DNA of 64,000 nt from Chloroflexota bacterium (GTDB lineage: Bacteria > Chloroflexota > Dehalococcoidia > Tepidiformales > Tepidiformaceae), in assembly GCA_026710655.1 (NCBI GenBank), contig JAPOQN010000013.1:186001-250000 (forward strand), given 5' to 3'. The notes under the pieces were generated by a model, which ran no database searches, had not been told where the DNA came from, and saw only the letters and a program-made list of their open reading frames with translations. Position 1 is the stretch's first letter. Each line of letters begins with the position of its first letter. Below, piece after piece: positions 49,890 to 57,861 of this stretch. The translations under genes and the position numbers were made by a program.

Positions 49890-49890
49890 A

Positions 49891-49919
49891 TGGGGGCTCC
49901 CGGAGCCGGGTAGCCCCCT
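49891..49919. terminator. Hairpin between convergent genes
   Basis: GGGGGCT (49892-49898) pairs with AGCCCCC (49912-49918), with an inner CCGG-containing loop. It fills the 29-nt gap between the BtuF-like gene and the CCDC90-like gene. No T-run; probable bidirectional terminator. Confidence 0.55.
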
Positions 49920-50179
49920 TAGCCGAACATCCACTGGGCGATGGCCAGCGCCGTGCCCGCGATCGCGATGTTCGCGGCGAGCATGCCCAGCCCGAAGGTA
50001 AGCCCGAATGTAAGCAGGCTTCGGTGGAGCGCACTGTCGAGCATCTCTTTGGTCACAAGCTTCTCGGTGCCCTTCGCGACTCCTTCTTCCACCACATTCA
50101 CCGTGGCGCGGGCGAGGGCCTCGGTGGCGCCAGCCTCCTGGAGCTCAGTGACAGCTTGGTGCGTGTCAAGTGTGGCCAA
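49919..50179 (-). CDS. CCDC90/MCUR1 (DUF1640)-like membrane protein
   Basis: An 86-aa protein. The order LDTHQAVTELQEAGATEALARATVNVVEEGV, a Lys/Glu/Thr helix (KGTEKLVTKEMLDSALHRS), and a C-terminal membrane segment (LGMLAANIAIAGTALAIAQW) match the DUF1640/CCDC90 coiled-coil proteins, relatives of the mitochondrial calcium-uniporter regulator MCUR1. The coiled coil is shorter than in typical members. The TTG at 50179 has GAGG 8 nt upstream; another TTG seven codons earlier (50200) is possible. Function in bacteria is unknown. Confidence 0.65.
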   Translation of the reverse strand: MATLDTHQAVTELQEAGATEALARATVNVVEEGVAKGTEKLVTKEMLDSALHRSLLTFGLTFGLGMLAANIAIAGTALAIAQWMFG

Positions 50180-50280
50180 GAGAGAATTGCCTCGAAGCAA
50201 AGGTTATCGAGTGGGTACGAACGCGTCAACGCCTCCGCCGCCTCCCCGCGCCCTGAACCTGCGCCTTCCCATGGCTCGCG

Positions 50281-50286
50281 TACGAT
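50281..50286 (+). promoter_or_regulatory. -10 box TACGAT (leaderless type)
   Basis: TACGAT ends 6 nt before the ATG of the zf-TFIIB protein; the intervening TAACGC contains no ribosome site. Confidence 0.6.
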
Positions 50287-50292
50287 TAACGC

Positions 50293-50742
50293 ATGCAGTG
50301 CCCCCGCGACTCCGCCACCCTCAAGATCGAACACCACAAGGGCATCGAGGTCGACCACTGCCCCACCTGCAACGGGCGCTGGCTCGACCATCACGAGCTC
50401 GACGAGCTCGAAGCGCGCACCGCCCCCGACGAGAGTCAGCGGCGCGCCACCATCGAGTACGCGAAGCGCCCCAGCGACCTCAACTGCCCCGCCTGCGGCA
50501 AGCAGATGCGCGCCTTCAACTACCGCGCCTACAACCTGGAGCTCGATACCTGTGAGGACCAGCACGGCTTCTGGGTCGACGCGGGCGAGGAGGGCCGCAT
50601 CCGCGACGTCATGGAGGAACGTGTCCGCGGCCTCAACCGCTCCGTCTCCGCCGAAGAGGCCTGGGGCGAGTTCCTCGCCGGCGCCAGCGGCAAGTCCCTC
50701 TGGGACCAGATCAGCGGGATCTTCCGCGGAGGACGGCGTTAG
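50293..50742 (+). CDS. TFIIB-type zinc-finger protein (zf-TFIIB, COG3809-like)
   Basis: A 149-aa protein with two zinc-finger modules. The first opens MQCPRDSATLKIEHHKGIEVDHCPTCNGRWLDHHELDELE (quoted in part: CPRDSATL and CPTCNGRWLDHHELDELE). The second is LNCPACGKQMRAFNYRAYNLELDTCEDQHGFWVDAGE. The xxGxWLDxxELDxL pattern is diagnostic. It appears leaderless. A structured region before nhaA follows the stop. Function of these small proteins is unknown; nucleic-acid or protein binding is inferred. Confidence 0.9.
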   Translation: MQCPRDSATLKIEHHKGIEVDHCPTCNGRWLDHHELDELEARTAPDESQRRATIEYAKRPSDLNCPACGKQMRAFNYRAYNLELDTCEDQHGFWVDAGEEGRIRDVMEERVRGLNRSVSAEEAWGEFLAGASGKSLWDQISGIFRGGRR

Positions 50743-50753
50743 CTGACCACAAC

Positions 50754-50803
50754 AGCGCCTGTGCTACGCTCGCGCGCGGCGCTGCGTAGCCTGTCTGCGG
50801 CGC
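50754..50803 (+). promoter_or_regulatory. Structured nhaA leader with alternative hairpins
   Basis: AGCGCC (50754-50759) can pair with GGCGCT (50778-50783). GCTACGC (50763-50769) can instead pair with GCGTAGC (50784-50790), and GCGCC can also reach GGCGC (50799-50803). The pairings compete. It lies 30-80 nt before the nhaA ATG. It resembles no known nhaA riboswitch that I can recall in detail. Confidence 0.35.
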
Positions 50804-50834
50804 GGAACGTAGTGGTGCGAGCACACAGCAACCC

Positions 50835-52115
50835 ATGATGCTTACGGGATCACGCAGAGGGCGCGGGGCCAGCCCCGTCTGGTGGGTGCCCGCCACCCGC
50901 GTTCGCTCCACCATCGTCGAGTTCATGCGGCTCGAGGCCGCGGGCGGCATCGTCCTGCTCGTCGGCGCCATCGCCGCCCTCGTCTGGGTCAACGTCCACG
51001 CCGGCTCCTACCACGACTTCTGGGACTACCACACCGAGTTCGGCCTGACCCTCTTCGGTGAGGTCTTCGCCGTCGATGAGGGCCTGAAGGCCTGGGTGAA
51101 CGATGGCCTCATGGTCATCTTCTTCTTCGTCGTCGGCATGGAGATCAAGCGCGAGCTTGTCGTCGGCGAGCTGCGCGACCCCCGCCGCGCCGCCCTTCCG
51201 ATCATCGCCGCCGGCGGCGGCATGTTTGTTCCCGCCGCCATCTTCGCCGTCCTCAATCAGGGAAGCGCCGGCATCGACGGCTGGGGCATTCCTGTCGCCA
51301 CCGACATTGCTTTCGTCATAGGCGTGCTCGCACTCTTCGGGCGGCGGCTCCCCGCCGGCCTGCGCGTCTTCCTCCTCACCCTCGCCATAGCCGACGACAT
51401 CGGTGGCATCGCCATCATCGCGATCTTCTACACCAGCGACCTGTCCCTCCCCCACCTGGGCCTTGCCATCGGCCTTATCGCTCTCGTCGTGGCCGCCCAG
51501 CGCGCTGGCATCCGCCACATTCCTGTCTACGTCGTGATCGGTGTGATCCTCTGGTACTCGACCCACGAGTCCGGCATCCACGCCACGATCGCAGGCGTCG
51601 TGCTCGGTCTCCTCACCCCGGCAAACCCCTTCCGCGGCCGCGACGTGATGCACACCCTCGAGCACACCCTGCTCCCCTACTCCAGTTTCCTCATCGTGCC
51701 CCTCTTCGCGCTCGCCAACGCCGGGGTCGAGGTCACCCCCCACGCCCTCGGCAAAGCCTTCGAAGGGAGCATCGCCTGGGGTATCATCCTCGGCCTCGTT
51801 GCCGGGAAGTTCGTCGGCATCAGCGCCGCTACCCTGGCCAGCGCGCGCCTCGGTCTGGGGCGCCTGCCCGCGGGGGTGAACCTTGGCCACGTCCTTGGCG
51901 CTTCCCTCCTTGCGGGCATCGGTTTCACCGTCTCCCTCTTCATCGCCGAACTCTCTTTCGACACCGACATCCACCTGCTCGACCAGGCCAAGATCGGTGT
52001 GCTCGCCGGCTCCCTCATCGCCGGTGCGCTCGGCGCCATCTTCCTCCTCGTCGTCTCCCGCGTGACCCCCACCAGCGTCGAGCACGGCTCCATGGAGAGC
52101 GTCGCCCACAAGTAA
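50835..52115 (+). CDS. nhaA: Na+/H+ antiporter NhaA
   Basis: A 426-aa inner-membrane antiporter that exports Na+ for H+. The ion-binding Asp pair is in LAIADDIGGIAIIAIFY, and the discontinuous-helix motif ATDIAFVIGVLALFG and GMEIKRELVVGELRD are present. About 11-12 hydrophobic segments are visible. The N-terminal extension before VEFMRLEAAGGIVLL is about 30 residues and basic. A structured leader precedes the start. Monocistronic by spacing. Confidence 0.96.
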   Translation: MMLTGSRRGRGASPVWWVPATRVRSTIVEFMRLEAAGGIVLLVGAIAALVWVNVHAGSYHDFWDYHTEFGLTLFGEVFAVDEGLKAWVNDGLMVIFFFVVGMEIKRELVVGELRDPRRAALPIIAAGGGMFVPAAIFAVLNQGSAGIDGWGIPVATDIAFVIGVLALFGRRLPAGLRVFLLTLAIADDIGGIAIIAIFYTSDLSLPHLGLAIGLIALVVAAQRAGIRHIPVYVVIGVILWYSTHESGIHATIAGVVLGLLTPANPFRGRDVMHTLEHTLLPYSSFLIVPLFALANAGVEVTPHALGKAFEGSIAWGIILGLVAGKFVGISAATLASARLGLGRLPAGVNLGHVLGASLLAGIGFTVSLFIAELSFDTDIHLLDQAKIGVLAGSLIAGALGAIFLLVVSRVTPTSVEHGSMESVAHK

Positions 52116-52182
52116 GACCGCCCCTTGACCCGCCCCCCGCCCCCGCCCATCCTCCCCGCATCCCCCGCGCCGGAGGCCCGCC

Positions 52183-53139
52183 ATGCCCACCCCACCCACC
52201 GAAGACGAGGTCCTGAGCTATCTCGACACCCTCTCCAACTGGGGTCGCTGGGGCGACGACGATGAACTCGGCACGCTCAACCTGATCACCCCCGAGAAGC
52301 GGCGAGCCGCCGCCGCCCTCGTACAGGAAGGCGTCAGCGTCTCCTGTTCCTGGGAGATCGAGACCCGGCCCCAGCCCGACCACGCCTTCGGCACGCCCCA
52401 GCGCTACATGCTCGCCACCGGCCAGGGCCTCAACGACGAGCACCGCGTCGGCGCCACGGGCGCCCGCAACGCCGGCGCCCTCGAGTTCATCGGCTTCATC
52501 TTCCACGGCTACGCCATCACCCACATCGATGGCCTCTGCCACTTCTTCTGGGACGGCAAGATGTACAACGGCAAGCCCGCCGAGCTGGTCACCTCCGGCC
52601 TCGGCGCGACCCACCACGCCATCACCGCCCTCAAGGACGGCATCGTCACGCGCGGCGTCCTCCTTGATGTCGCCGCCGCCCTCGACCGACCCTGGCTCGA
52701 CCCCGGCGAGGGCGTCCATCCCGAGCACCTTGAAGCCGCCGAGGCCCGCCAGAACGTGCGCGTCGAGCCCGGCGACGCCGTCCTCCTCCGCACCGGCTAC
52801 GGCCGCAAGAAAGGCGAGGTCGGCCGCGAGCAACTACCCGCCGCCGGCTACCCCGGCTGGCACGCCGCCAGCCTTCCCTGGCTGCACGAGCGCGGCGCCG
52901 CCGTTATCGGCGCCGACACCGCCCAGGACGCCATGCCCTCCGGCTACACCGCCATGAACCAGCCCGTGCACATCGTCAGCCTCACCGCCATGGGCCTCCA
53001 CCTCATCGATAACTGCAATCTCGAACAGCTCGCCGAGACCTGCGAACGGCTCGGCCGCTGGGAGTTCCAGTTCGTCCTCTCGCCCCTGCGCGTCAGCGGC
53101 GGCACCGGCAGCCCCGCCAACCCCCTCGCTATTTTCTGA
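52183..53139 (+). CDS. Cyclase family protein (kynurenine-formamidase-like metal hydrolase)
   Basis: A 318-aa protein of the cyclase/KynB superfamily. The metal-binding HGYAITHIDGLCHFFW carries the family His-x-Gly...Thr-His-x-Asp pattern, followed by PGDAVLLRTGYGRKKG and VIGADTAQDAMPS. The N-terminal 60 residues (NWGRWGDDDELGTLNLI) are characteristic of the longer cyclase group. Probably hydrolyses an amide or lactone; substrate unknown. GGAGG lies about 7 nt before the ATG. Confidence 0.9.
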   Translation: MPTPPTEDEVLSYLDTLSNWGRWGDDDELGTLNLITPEKRRAAAALVQEGVSVSCSWEIETRPQPDHAFGTPQRYMLATGQGLNDEHRVGATGARNAGALEFIGFIFHGYAITHIDGLCHFFWDGKMYNGKPAELVTSGLGATHHAITALKDGIVTRGVLLDVAAALDRPWLDPGEGVHPEHLEAAEARQNVRVEPGDAVLLRTGYGRKKGEVGREQLPAAGYPGWHAASLPWLHERGAAVIGADTAQDAMPSGYTAMNQPVHIVSLTAMGLHLIDNCNLEQLAETCERLGRWEFQFVLSPLRVSGGTGSPANPLAIF

Positions 53140-53234
53140 GATCGGAGGAAGTTCAAGCCTGCTGAATCGTGGGCGCCGCAAGGGGTGAACATGCGGTGTG
53201 CGGCGGCGTCGGAAGTGCGCCCTTGCGGTGCTGA

Positions 53235-54269
53235 CTATTCCGGTGGCTTGAACGGTTCGGCGGCTGGAGAAAGTCCCTGACGCTTGACCAGGCGGATGGC
53301 GGTCGTAATCGCCTCCACCATGCTCGTCTCGTCCGCCACGCCCTTGCCCGCGATGTCGAACGCGGTCCCGTGGTCGACCGACGTGCGGATGAACGGCAGC
53401 CCCAGGTTCACGCTGATGCTCTCCTCGAAGCCGTGAACCTTGATCGCGATGTGTCCCTGGTCGTGGTACATCACGACCACCACGTCGTAGCGCCCCGCGA
53501 TCGCCTGCGGGAATACCGAGTCCGCCGGGACCGGCCCCGTCGCCGCGATCCCCTCCGCCCGTGCGTCATCCACCGCCGGCCCAATCTCCGTTAGCTCCTC
53601 CGTGCCGATCAGCCCCCCGTCCCCCGCGTGCGGGTTGAGCGCCGCCACCCCGATGCGCGGCTCCGCGAACCCCCACTCGCGGAAGTGCCGGTCCGTCAGT
53701 CGGATCGCCTCCAGCACGTTCTCGCGCGTCACGTAGGCGCACGCCTCCGCCAGCGTCTTGTGCGTCGAGAGGTGCATGCAGCGCAGGGTCCCGCTGATCA
53801 GCATCGTGGCCACGTGCTCCGACCCCGACAGCCGCTTGAACACCTCCTGGTGCCCGGTATCCGAGCTCCCCGCGAGCTGCCACGACTCCTTGTTGATCGG
53901 CGCCGTCACGATCGCGTCCACCTCCCCCGCCAGCGCCAGCCGCGCCGCCTCCTCCACCCAGATGTGCGACGCCTCCCCCGCCACCACCGAGTGCTCGCCC
54001 ATGGCGAAGTAGTCTTCGCGGAACCCCCCCACGACCAGCACCTCCGTCGTCCCCGCCTCCCCGCGCACGTCCCCCGTCCGCCGCACCGGACGCAACTCGT
54101 CCGTCGAGCCCACAAGGCGCAGCGCCGCCGCCGCGCTCGTCGGCGAGCCCAGCAGGAACAGCCGCGCGTGCGAGCGCAGCTCGTCGCGTTGCAGCGCCTT
54201 CACCGCCACCTCCGGCCCGATCCCCGCCGGGTCCCCGAGCGTGACTGCGATGAGCGGCCGCTCCGTCAC
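53235..54269 (-). CDS. pdxA: 4-hydroxythreonine-4-phosphate dehydrogenase PdxA (or PdxA2-like)
   Basis: A 344-aa PdxA-family NAD-dependent dehydrogenase. VTLGDPAGIGPEVAVKAL, IVTAPINKESWQLAGS, DTGHQEVFKRL, LNPHAGDGGLIGTEE (metal His), VMYHDQGHIAIKV (metal His) and LPFIRTSVDHGTAFDIAGKG are all present, so it looks active. In this catabolic neighbourhood a PdxA2-like role (four-carbon phosphate oxidation) is also possible. Its ATG overlaps the Dabb gene stop by 4 nt. Confidence 0.95.
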   Translation of the reverse strand: MTERPLIAVTLGDPAGIGPEVAVKALQRDELRSHARLFLLGSPTSAAAALRLVGSTDELRPVRRTGDVRGEAGTTEVLVVGGFREDYFAMGEHSVVAGEASHIWVEEAARLALAGEVDAIVTAPINKESWQLAGSSDTGHQEVFKRLSGSEHVATMLISGTLRCMHLSTHKTLAEACAYVTRENVLEAIRLTDRHFREWGFAEPRIGVAALNPHAGDGGLIGTEELTEIGPAVDDARAEGIAATGPVPADSVFPQAIAGRYDVVVVMYHDQGHIAIKVHGFEESISVNLGLPFIRTSVDHGTAFDIAGKGVADETSMVEAITTAIRLVKRQGLSPAAEPFKPPE

Positions 54270-54604
54270 GCCGACCCCCGCTCCGCCCGCGTGGCTGCCT
54301 GCGCCTCCGCCGGCGACCCCTCGTCGAAGTCGATCACGCTCCAGTGGTCGGCGATGCGGTTCATGATCGCCCCCGGCGGACTGTGGTGCGGTAAGGCCAT
54401 GTACTCGTCGAAGTCCTCCCGGTTCGCGAACGAGCAGGAGATGCCGATGTCGCAGCGCTCGCCCAGGTCCTGGAAGTTCCAGCCGCAGTAGTAGTCGATC
54501 GCCTTCGGGTGCTCGCTGATCGGGACGAGCTCCTCGAAGAACGCTTCGATCTCCTCCGAGGGGGCATCTTCCTTCAGCGTGATCGTGACGATGTGGCGAA
54601 TCAT
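54266..54604 (-). CDS. Dabb (stress-responsive A/B barrel) domain protein
   Basis: A 112-aa ferredoxin-like dimeric barrel protein: MIRHIVTITLKEDAPSEEIEAFFEEL, DYYCGWNFQDLGERCDIGISCSFANREDFDEYMALPHH (quoted in part: GISCSFANREDFDEYMALPH). The C-terminal 20 residues are extra. AGGAG precedes the ATG by 6 nt; overlap with pdxA (ATGA) implies coupled translation. Dabb proteins bind small hydrophobic ligands or act as cyclases; function here unknown. Confidence 0.88.
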   Translation of the reverse strand: MIRHIVTITLKEDAPSEEIEAFFEELVPISEHPKAIDYYCGWNFQDLGERCDIGISCSFANREDFDEYMALPHHSPPGAIMNRIADHWSVIDFDEGSPAEAQAATRAERGSA

Positions 54605-54705
54605 GAGTGTCTCCTGTCTCGGTAGGCGGGCTGCAAGCCCGCGGTCAGCGCGTAGAATCGCAGGACGCGACCGGCGCGGCCAGTGCCGGCCCCCGGAGGA
54701 GCCCC

Positions 54706-56049
54706 ATGCAAGAAGCGCTCGTCGAACGCCTGAAGCAGGAAATCCTGTACGAGTTCTCGCGCGAGGGACCGCCCGAAGGCTTCCCCAAGTTCCCCGATCT
54801 CCCCGCCGGACGCTACCGCAGCCAGGAGTTCTTCGACCTGGAGATGAAGCACCTGTGGACATCCACGTGGGTCTACGCCAACCGCGAGGAGGAGATGCCC
54901 GAGCCGGGCTTCTACCAGCTCTGGGACCACCTCGGCATCCAGGTCGTGCTCATCCACGGCGAGGACGGCGCCATTCACGCCTTCGAGAACGCCTGCGTAC
55001 ACGGCTCGCCCCTCTTCAACGTCCCCGACGATAGCCACCTCTTCCACTGGAAGGAGTTCGACTCCGCCGGTAACAACCTCCAGTTCCAGCAGGAGTTCCC
55101 CCGCCGGAAGCTCTCCGAGGGCATCTTCCGCTGCCCCGAGGAGGGCCACCTCTACGACTACACCACCGGCCGCTTCGTGGGCGACAAGGCCGGCATCCCC
55201 GAAGAGAAGCGCCGGATTCGCGAGCTCCGCTGCGAGAGCTGGGATGGTTGGGTCTTTATTAACCAGGATCCGGACGCCGAGCCCCTGCTCGACTGGCTCC
55301 ATCCCCTGCCCGAGCAGATGGCCATGTTCCAGGGCGCGAAGCTGCGCATGATCGACAAGCGCTGGACCATCATCCCCTGCAACTGGAAGGTCACCGTCGA
55401 GGCCTTCCAGGAGGTCTACCACTTCAAGCACATCCACCAGAAGGCGGGCGTTTCCGGCCTCGACCAGCGCGGCGCCACCATGGGCGTCCTGCCCAACGGC
55501 CACTCCCGCATGATCACGCCCCTCTCCAAGCGCGCCGCCGAGATGACCGGCATGGACCACCAGCTCGACTGGCGCGTGGACCTCGACCGCCAGGCCTTCG
55601 GCGCCCTGCACGACGGCATGGCCGAGATCCCCACCGTCAACGGCATGACCCGCTGTACCAGCACCGCCTTCAGCGCCTTCCCCAACCTCGTGACCCCGGT
55701 GAGCGCCACGGGCATGCCCTTCCTCCTCGCCTGGCCCCTCGATGTGGGCACCACCCGCTTCGAGTGGATCACTTTCTGCGTCGACTGGGGCGACGGCCCT
55801 TCGCCGGTCACCTCCGACGTCTGGCGCGGTCGTCTCGATGGGTTCGACGTCGTCATGGAGGAGGACACCCGCAACATGGCGCCCATGCAGAAGTCGCTCA
55901 ACTCCCCCGGGCTCGTTGGCATGCCCGTGAGTTACCAGGAGCGGCGCATCTGGAACTGCGCCGAGCAGGTCGACCGCATGGTCGGCCGTGAGCGCATCCC
56001 CGAGGACCTGCGCGTGCCTGAGCTGCTCGCGCCCTACGTCGAGCGCTAG
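54706..56049 (+). CDS. Rieske-type ring-hydroxylating oxygenase alpha-subunit homologue with altered Rieske ligands
   Basis: A 447-aa paralogue of the oxygenase at 13363. Rieske motif 1 is intact (Cys97-x-His99 in ENACVHGSP). Motif 2 keeps Cys143, but the usual His position is Glu146; the next His is His148, giving Cys-x4-His (CPEEGHLYD). The mononuclear iron site is intact (YHFKHIH, His239 and His244; acidic EEDTRNM). GGAGGAG lies 4 nt before the ATG and TAGAAT at 54652-54657 is a likely -10. It is followed 13 nt later by an MDR dehydrogenase gene. Confidence 0.9.
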   Translation: MQEALVERLKQEILYEFSREGPPEGFPKFPDLPAGRYRSQEFFDLEMKHLWTSTWVYANREEEMPEPGFYQLWDHLGIQVVLIHGEDGAIHAFENACVHGSPLFNVPDDSHLFHWKEFDSAGNNLQFQQEFPRRKLSEGIFRCPEEGHLYDYTTGRFVGDKAGIPEEKRRIRELRCESWDGWVFINQDPDAEPLLDWLHPLPEQMAMFQGAKLRMIDKRWTIIPCNWKVTVEAFQEVYHFKHIHQKAGVSGLDQRGATMGVLPNGHSRMITPLSKRAAEMTGMDHQLDWRVDLDRQAFGALHDGMAEIPTVNGMTRCTSTAFSAFPNLVTPVSATGMPFLLAWPLDVGTTRFEWITFCVDWGDGPSPVTSDVWRGRLDGFDVVMEEDTRNMAPMQKSLNSPGLVGMPVSYQERRIWNCAEQVDRMVGRERIPEDLRVPELLAPYVER

Positions 56050-56062
56050 GACCGCCGCGAAC

Positions 56063-57097
56063 ATGCCCACTACCGCCCGCGTTGTCGTCCTCGAAGGCGA
56101 CTTTGGCGTCTGCGCCATCCAGGAGCTGGAGCTGCCCGATCCCGGGCCTCACCAGGCCGTCCTCGAGATCTACGCCGCCGGCATCGAGCACGGCCAGCTC
56201 CAACAGGTCGAGGAGCCCCAGCCTATCCCCGTCATCCCCGGCCGCGAAGGCACGGCCCGCGTCCTCGCCGTCGGCAGCGAGGTCACCCGCTGCAAGGTCG
56301 ACGACGTCGTCCTGATCACCCCCTGGAGCGCCGACCCCTCCCGCGAACCCGACCTCCCCCTCGTCGAGTTCGACGACGGTACCGAGACCGAGGTTGCTCC
56401 TGCCGGGGCGTGGGGCACGAACCTCATCCTCGATGAGCAGTTTGTCGTCGCCATCCCCAACCTGCCCGACAAGGAGGGCGCCTCCATCCTCGGGAACACC
56501 GCGCTCCTTGCCGCCAGCGCCGTGCGAACGGCCGGGGTGGGCGAGGGCGATACCGTCGCCGTCTTCGGCTGCGCCGGAGCCGGCCTCTCGACCATCGCCG
56601 CTGCCGCGGTGGCCGGCGCCGGCACGATCATCGCCGTCGCCCGCGACGACGAGCGGCTTGCGGCTGCCAGCGCCGCCGGCGCCACCGAGACCCTGAACCT
56701 GAGCAGCGCCGCCGCCGTTGAACGCATCGCCGAGCTTGCTCCGGACGGCGTCGACCACCTCTTCGACTGCGTCTACGAGTTCGAGACCGCTTCCCGCCCC
56801 GGCCGCGCCCCTGTCCGGGATGGCGGCTCTGCCGTCGTCGTCGCCAGCCCCGGCACGGAGGAACGGCAGGAGGAGCTCGACACGCTCGTCGCCGCCAACG
56901 GCTACCCCCTCCCCGATCCACCCGACCCCGACGAGTACGTGCCCACCCTCCTCGACTGGATCGAGGACGGCCGCCTTCCCATCCCCACAATCGTTACCTT
57001 CCGCTGCACCATCGAGCAGGTGAACGAAGCCACCGCCTTGCTCGAGGGAGGCGAGATTATCGGTCAGGCCGTCATGGTCATCGAGCCGCTGCGCTAG
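56063..57097 (+). CDS. MDR-family zinc-binding-type alcohol dehydrogenase/quinone oxidoreductase
   Basis: A 344-aa medium-chain dehydrogenase/reductase. The N-terminal GroES-like domain (GREGTARVLAVGSEVTRCKVDDVVLITP) lacks the catalytic zinc Cys/His residues, so it is closer to quinone-oxidoreductase-type MDRs. The Rossmann domain shows VAVFGCAGAGLSTIAAAAVAGAGTIIAVARDDERL. It lies 13 nt after the Rieske gene and could supply electrons or act on its product. The stop overlaps the convergent gene in CTAG. Confidence 0.85.
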   Translation: MPTTARVVVLEGDFGVCAIQELELPDPGPHQAVLEIYAAGIEHGQLQQVEEPQPIPVIPGREGTARVLAVGSEVTRCKVDDVVLITPWSADPSREPDLPLVEFDDGTETEVAPAGAWGTNLILDEQFVVAIPNLPDKEGASILGNTALLAASAVRTAGVGEGDTVAVFGCAGAGLSTIAAAAVAGAGTIIAVARDDERLAAASAAGATETLNLSSAAAVERIAELAPDGVDHLFDCVYEFETASRPGRAPVRDGGSAVVVASPGTEERQEELDTLVAANGYPLPDPPDPDEYVPTLLDWIEDGRLPIPTIVTFRCTIEQVNEATALLEGGEIIGQAVMVIEPLR

Positions 57098-57825
57098 CCC
57101 TCCACGAACAGCTCGGACCCCAGCGGCGCCAGCGCCTCCCGCAGCGAACCTGAGGAAGTCCGCAGCAGGGCCGCGTAGTGCAGCTCCTCCGCCAGCATTG
57201 CGCTCCGCGTCGCTTCGGGTTCGCCCCCGGAGCGCTCCGTCTGCCGCTCGTCCTCCCAGTCCTTCAGCGAGAGCCCCGGAATGCCGTACGTGAGGCACGT
57301 GCCTTCCACGTCCTGCGTGTTGTGCGTTCCCATCACCAGCGAGGCCAGCTCGTTCACGTCCGGGCTGAACCACGCCCCTTCCGTGTCGAAGCGCTGGTAG
57401 GCGCGGCGGTTCAGGAACGTCATCGAGAGCGTCAGCCACGTCTCCCGGTCCGGCGAGGCCACCAGGTTCCAGCCCCCCATCGCCCGCAGGAGCAGGAAGG
57501 GCACATCCCCGGGAATTGCCTCGAACGTGTCGAACTCCGGCTCAGGAATCGCGAGGCCCGTGTCCTCCACTCCGGCCGCCCAGCCGCTCCCCCCACGCCA
57601 CACGCGACCCGCCACGACCGCCTCCACCACCCCCAGCGCCCGCGACGCCGTCTCGCCGGCGCTCCCCGCCTCCCCGATGTCGATGGCGAGGTCGTACGCC
57701 CCGAGCGTCGTGGCCACCTCGGCGAGCGGGAGGGACGTTCCCGCCCCGGGCTCCGTTGTCGCGTTCTCGATGCGTGCCCGTACGGACGCGCGCGCCTCAG
57801 GCCAGAACCGGTAGAGGGCGATCAT
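57094..57825 (-). CDS. Conserved hypothetical protein
   Basis: A 243-aa soluble protein of unknown family. Features: IALYRFWPEARASVRARI at the N-terminus, a Gly-rich mid-section, FLLLRAMGGWNLVASPDRETWLTL, and AEELHYAALLRTSSGSLREAL at the end. No signal, membrane helix or recognisable catalytic motif. Convergent with the MDR gene, overlapping 4 nt; upstream is the nitroreductase gene in the same direction, 36 nt away. Confidence 0.6.
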   Translation of the reverse strand: MIALYRFWPEARASVRARIENATTEPGAGTSLPLAEVATTLGAYDLAIDIGEAGSAGETASRALGVVEAVVAGRVWRGGSGWAAGVEDTGLAIPEPEFDTFEAIPGDVPFLLLRAMGGWNLVASPDRETWLTLSMTFLNRRAYQRFDTEGAWFSPDVNELASLVMGTHNTQDVEGTCLTYGIPGLSLKDWEDERQTERSGGEPEATRSAMLAEELHYAALLRTSSGSLREALAPLGSELFVEG

Positions 57826-57861
57826 CGCTCGGCGCCTCGCCCCCGACGACCGCGCCTGGCG

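Noticed and set aside
50743-50834. A known nhaA riboswitch class
   Set aside because: I cannot match the leader to a consensus from memory, so only the competing hairpins are reported.
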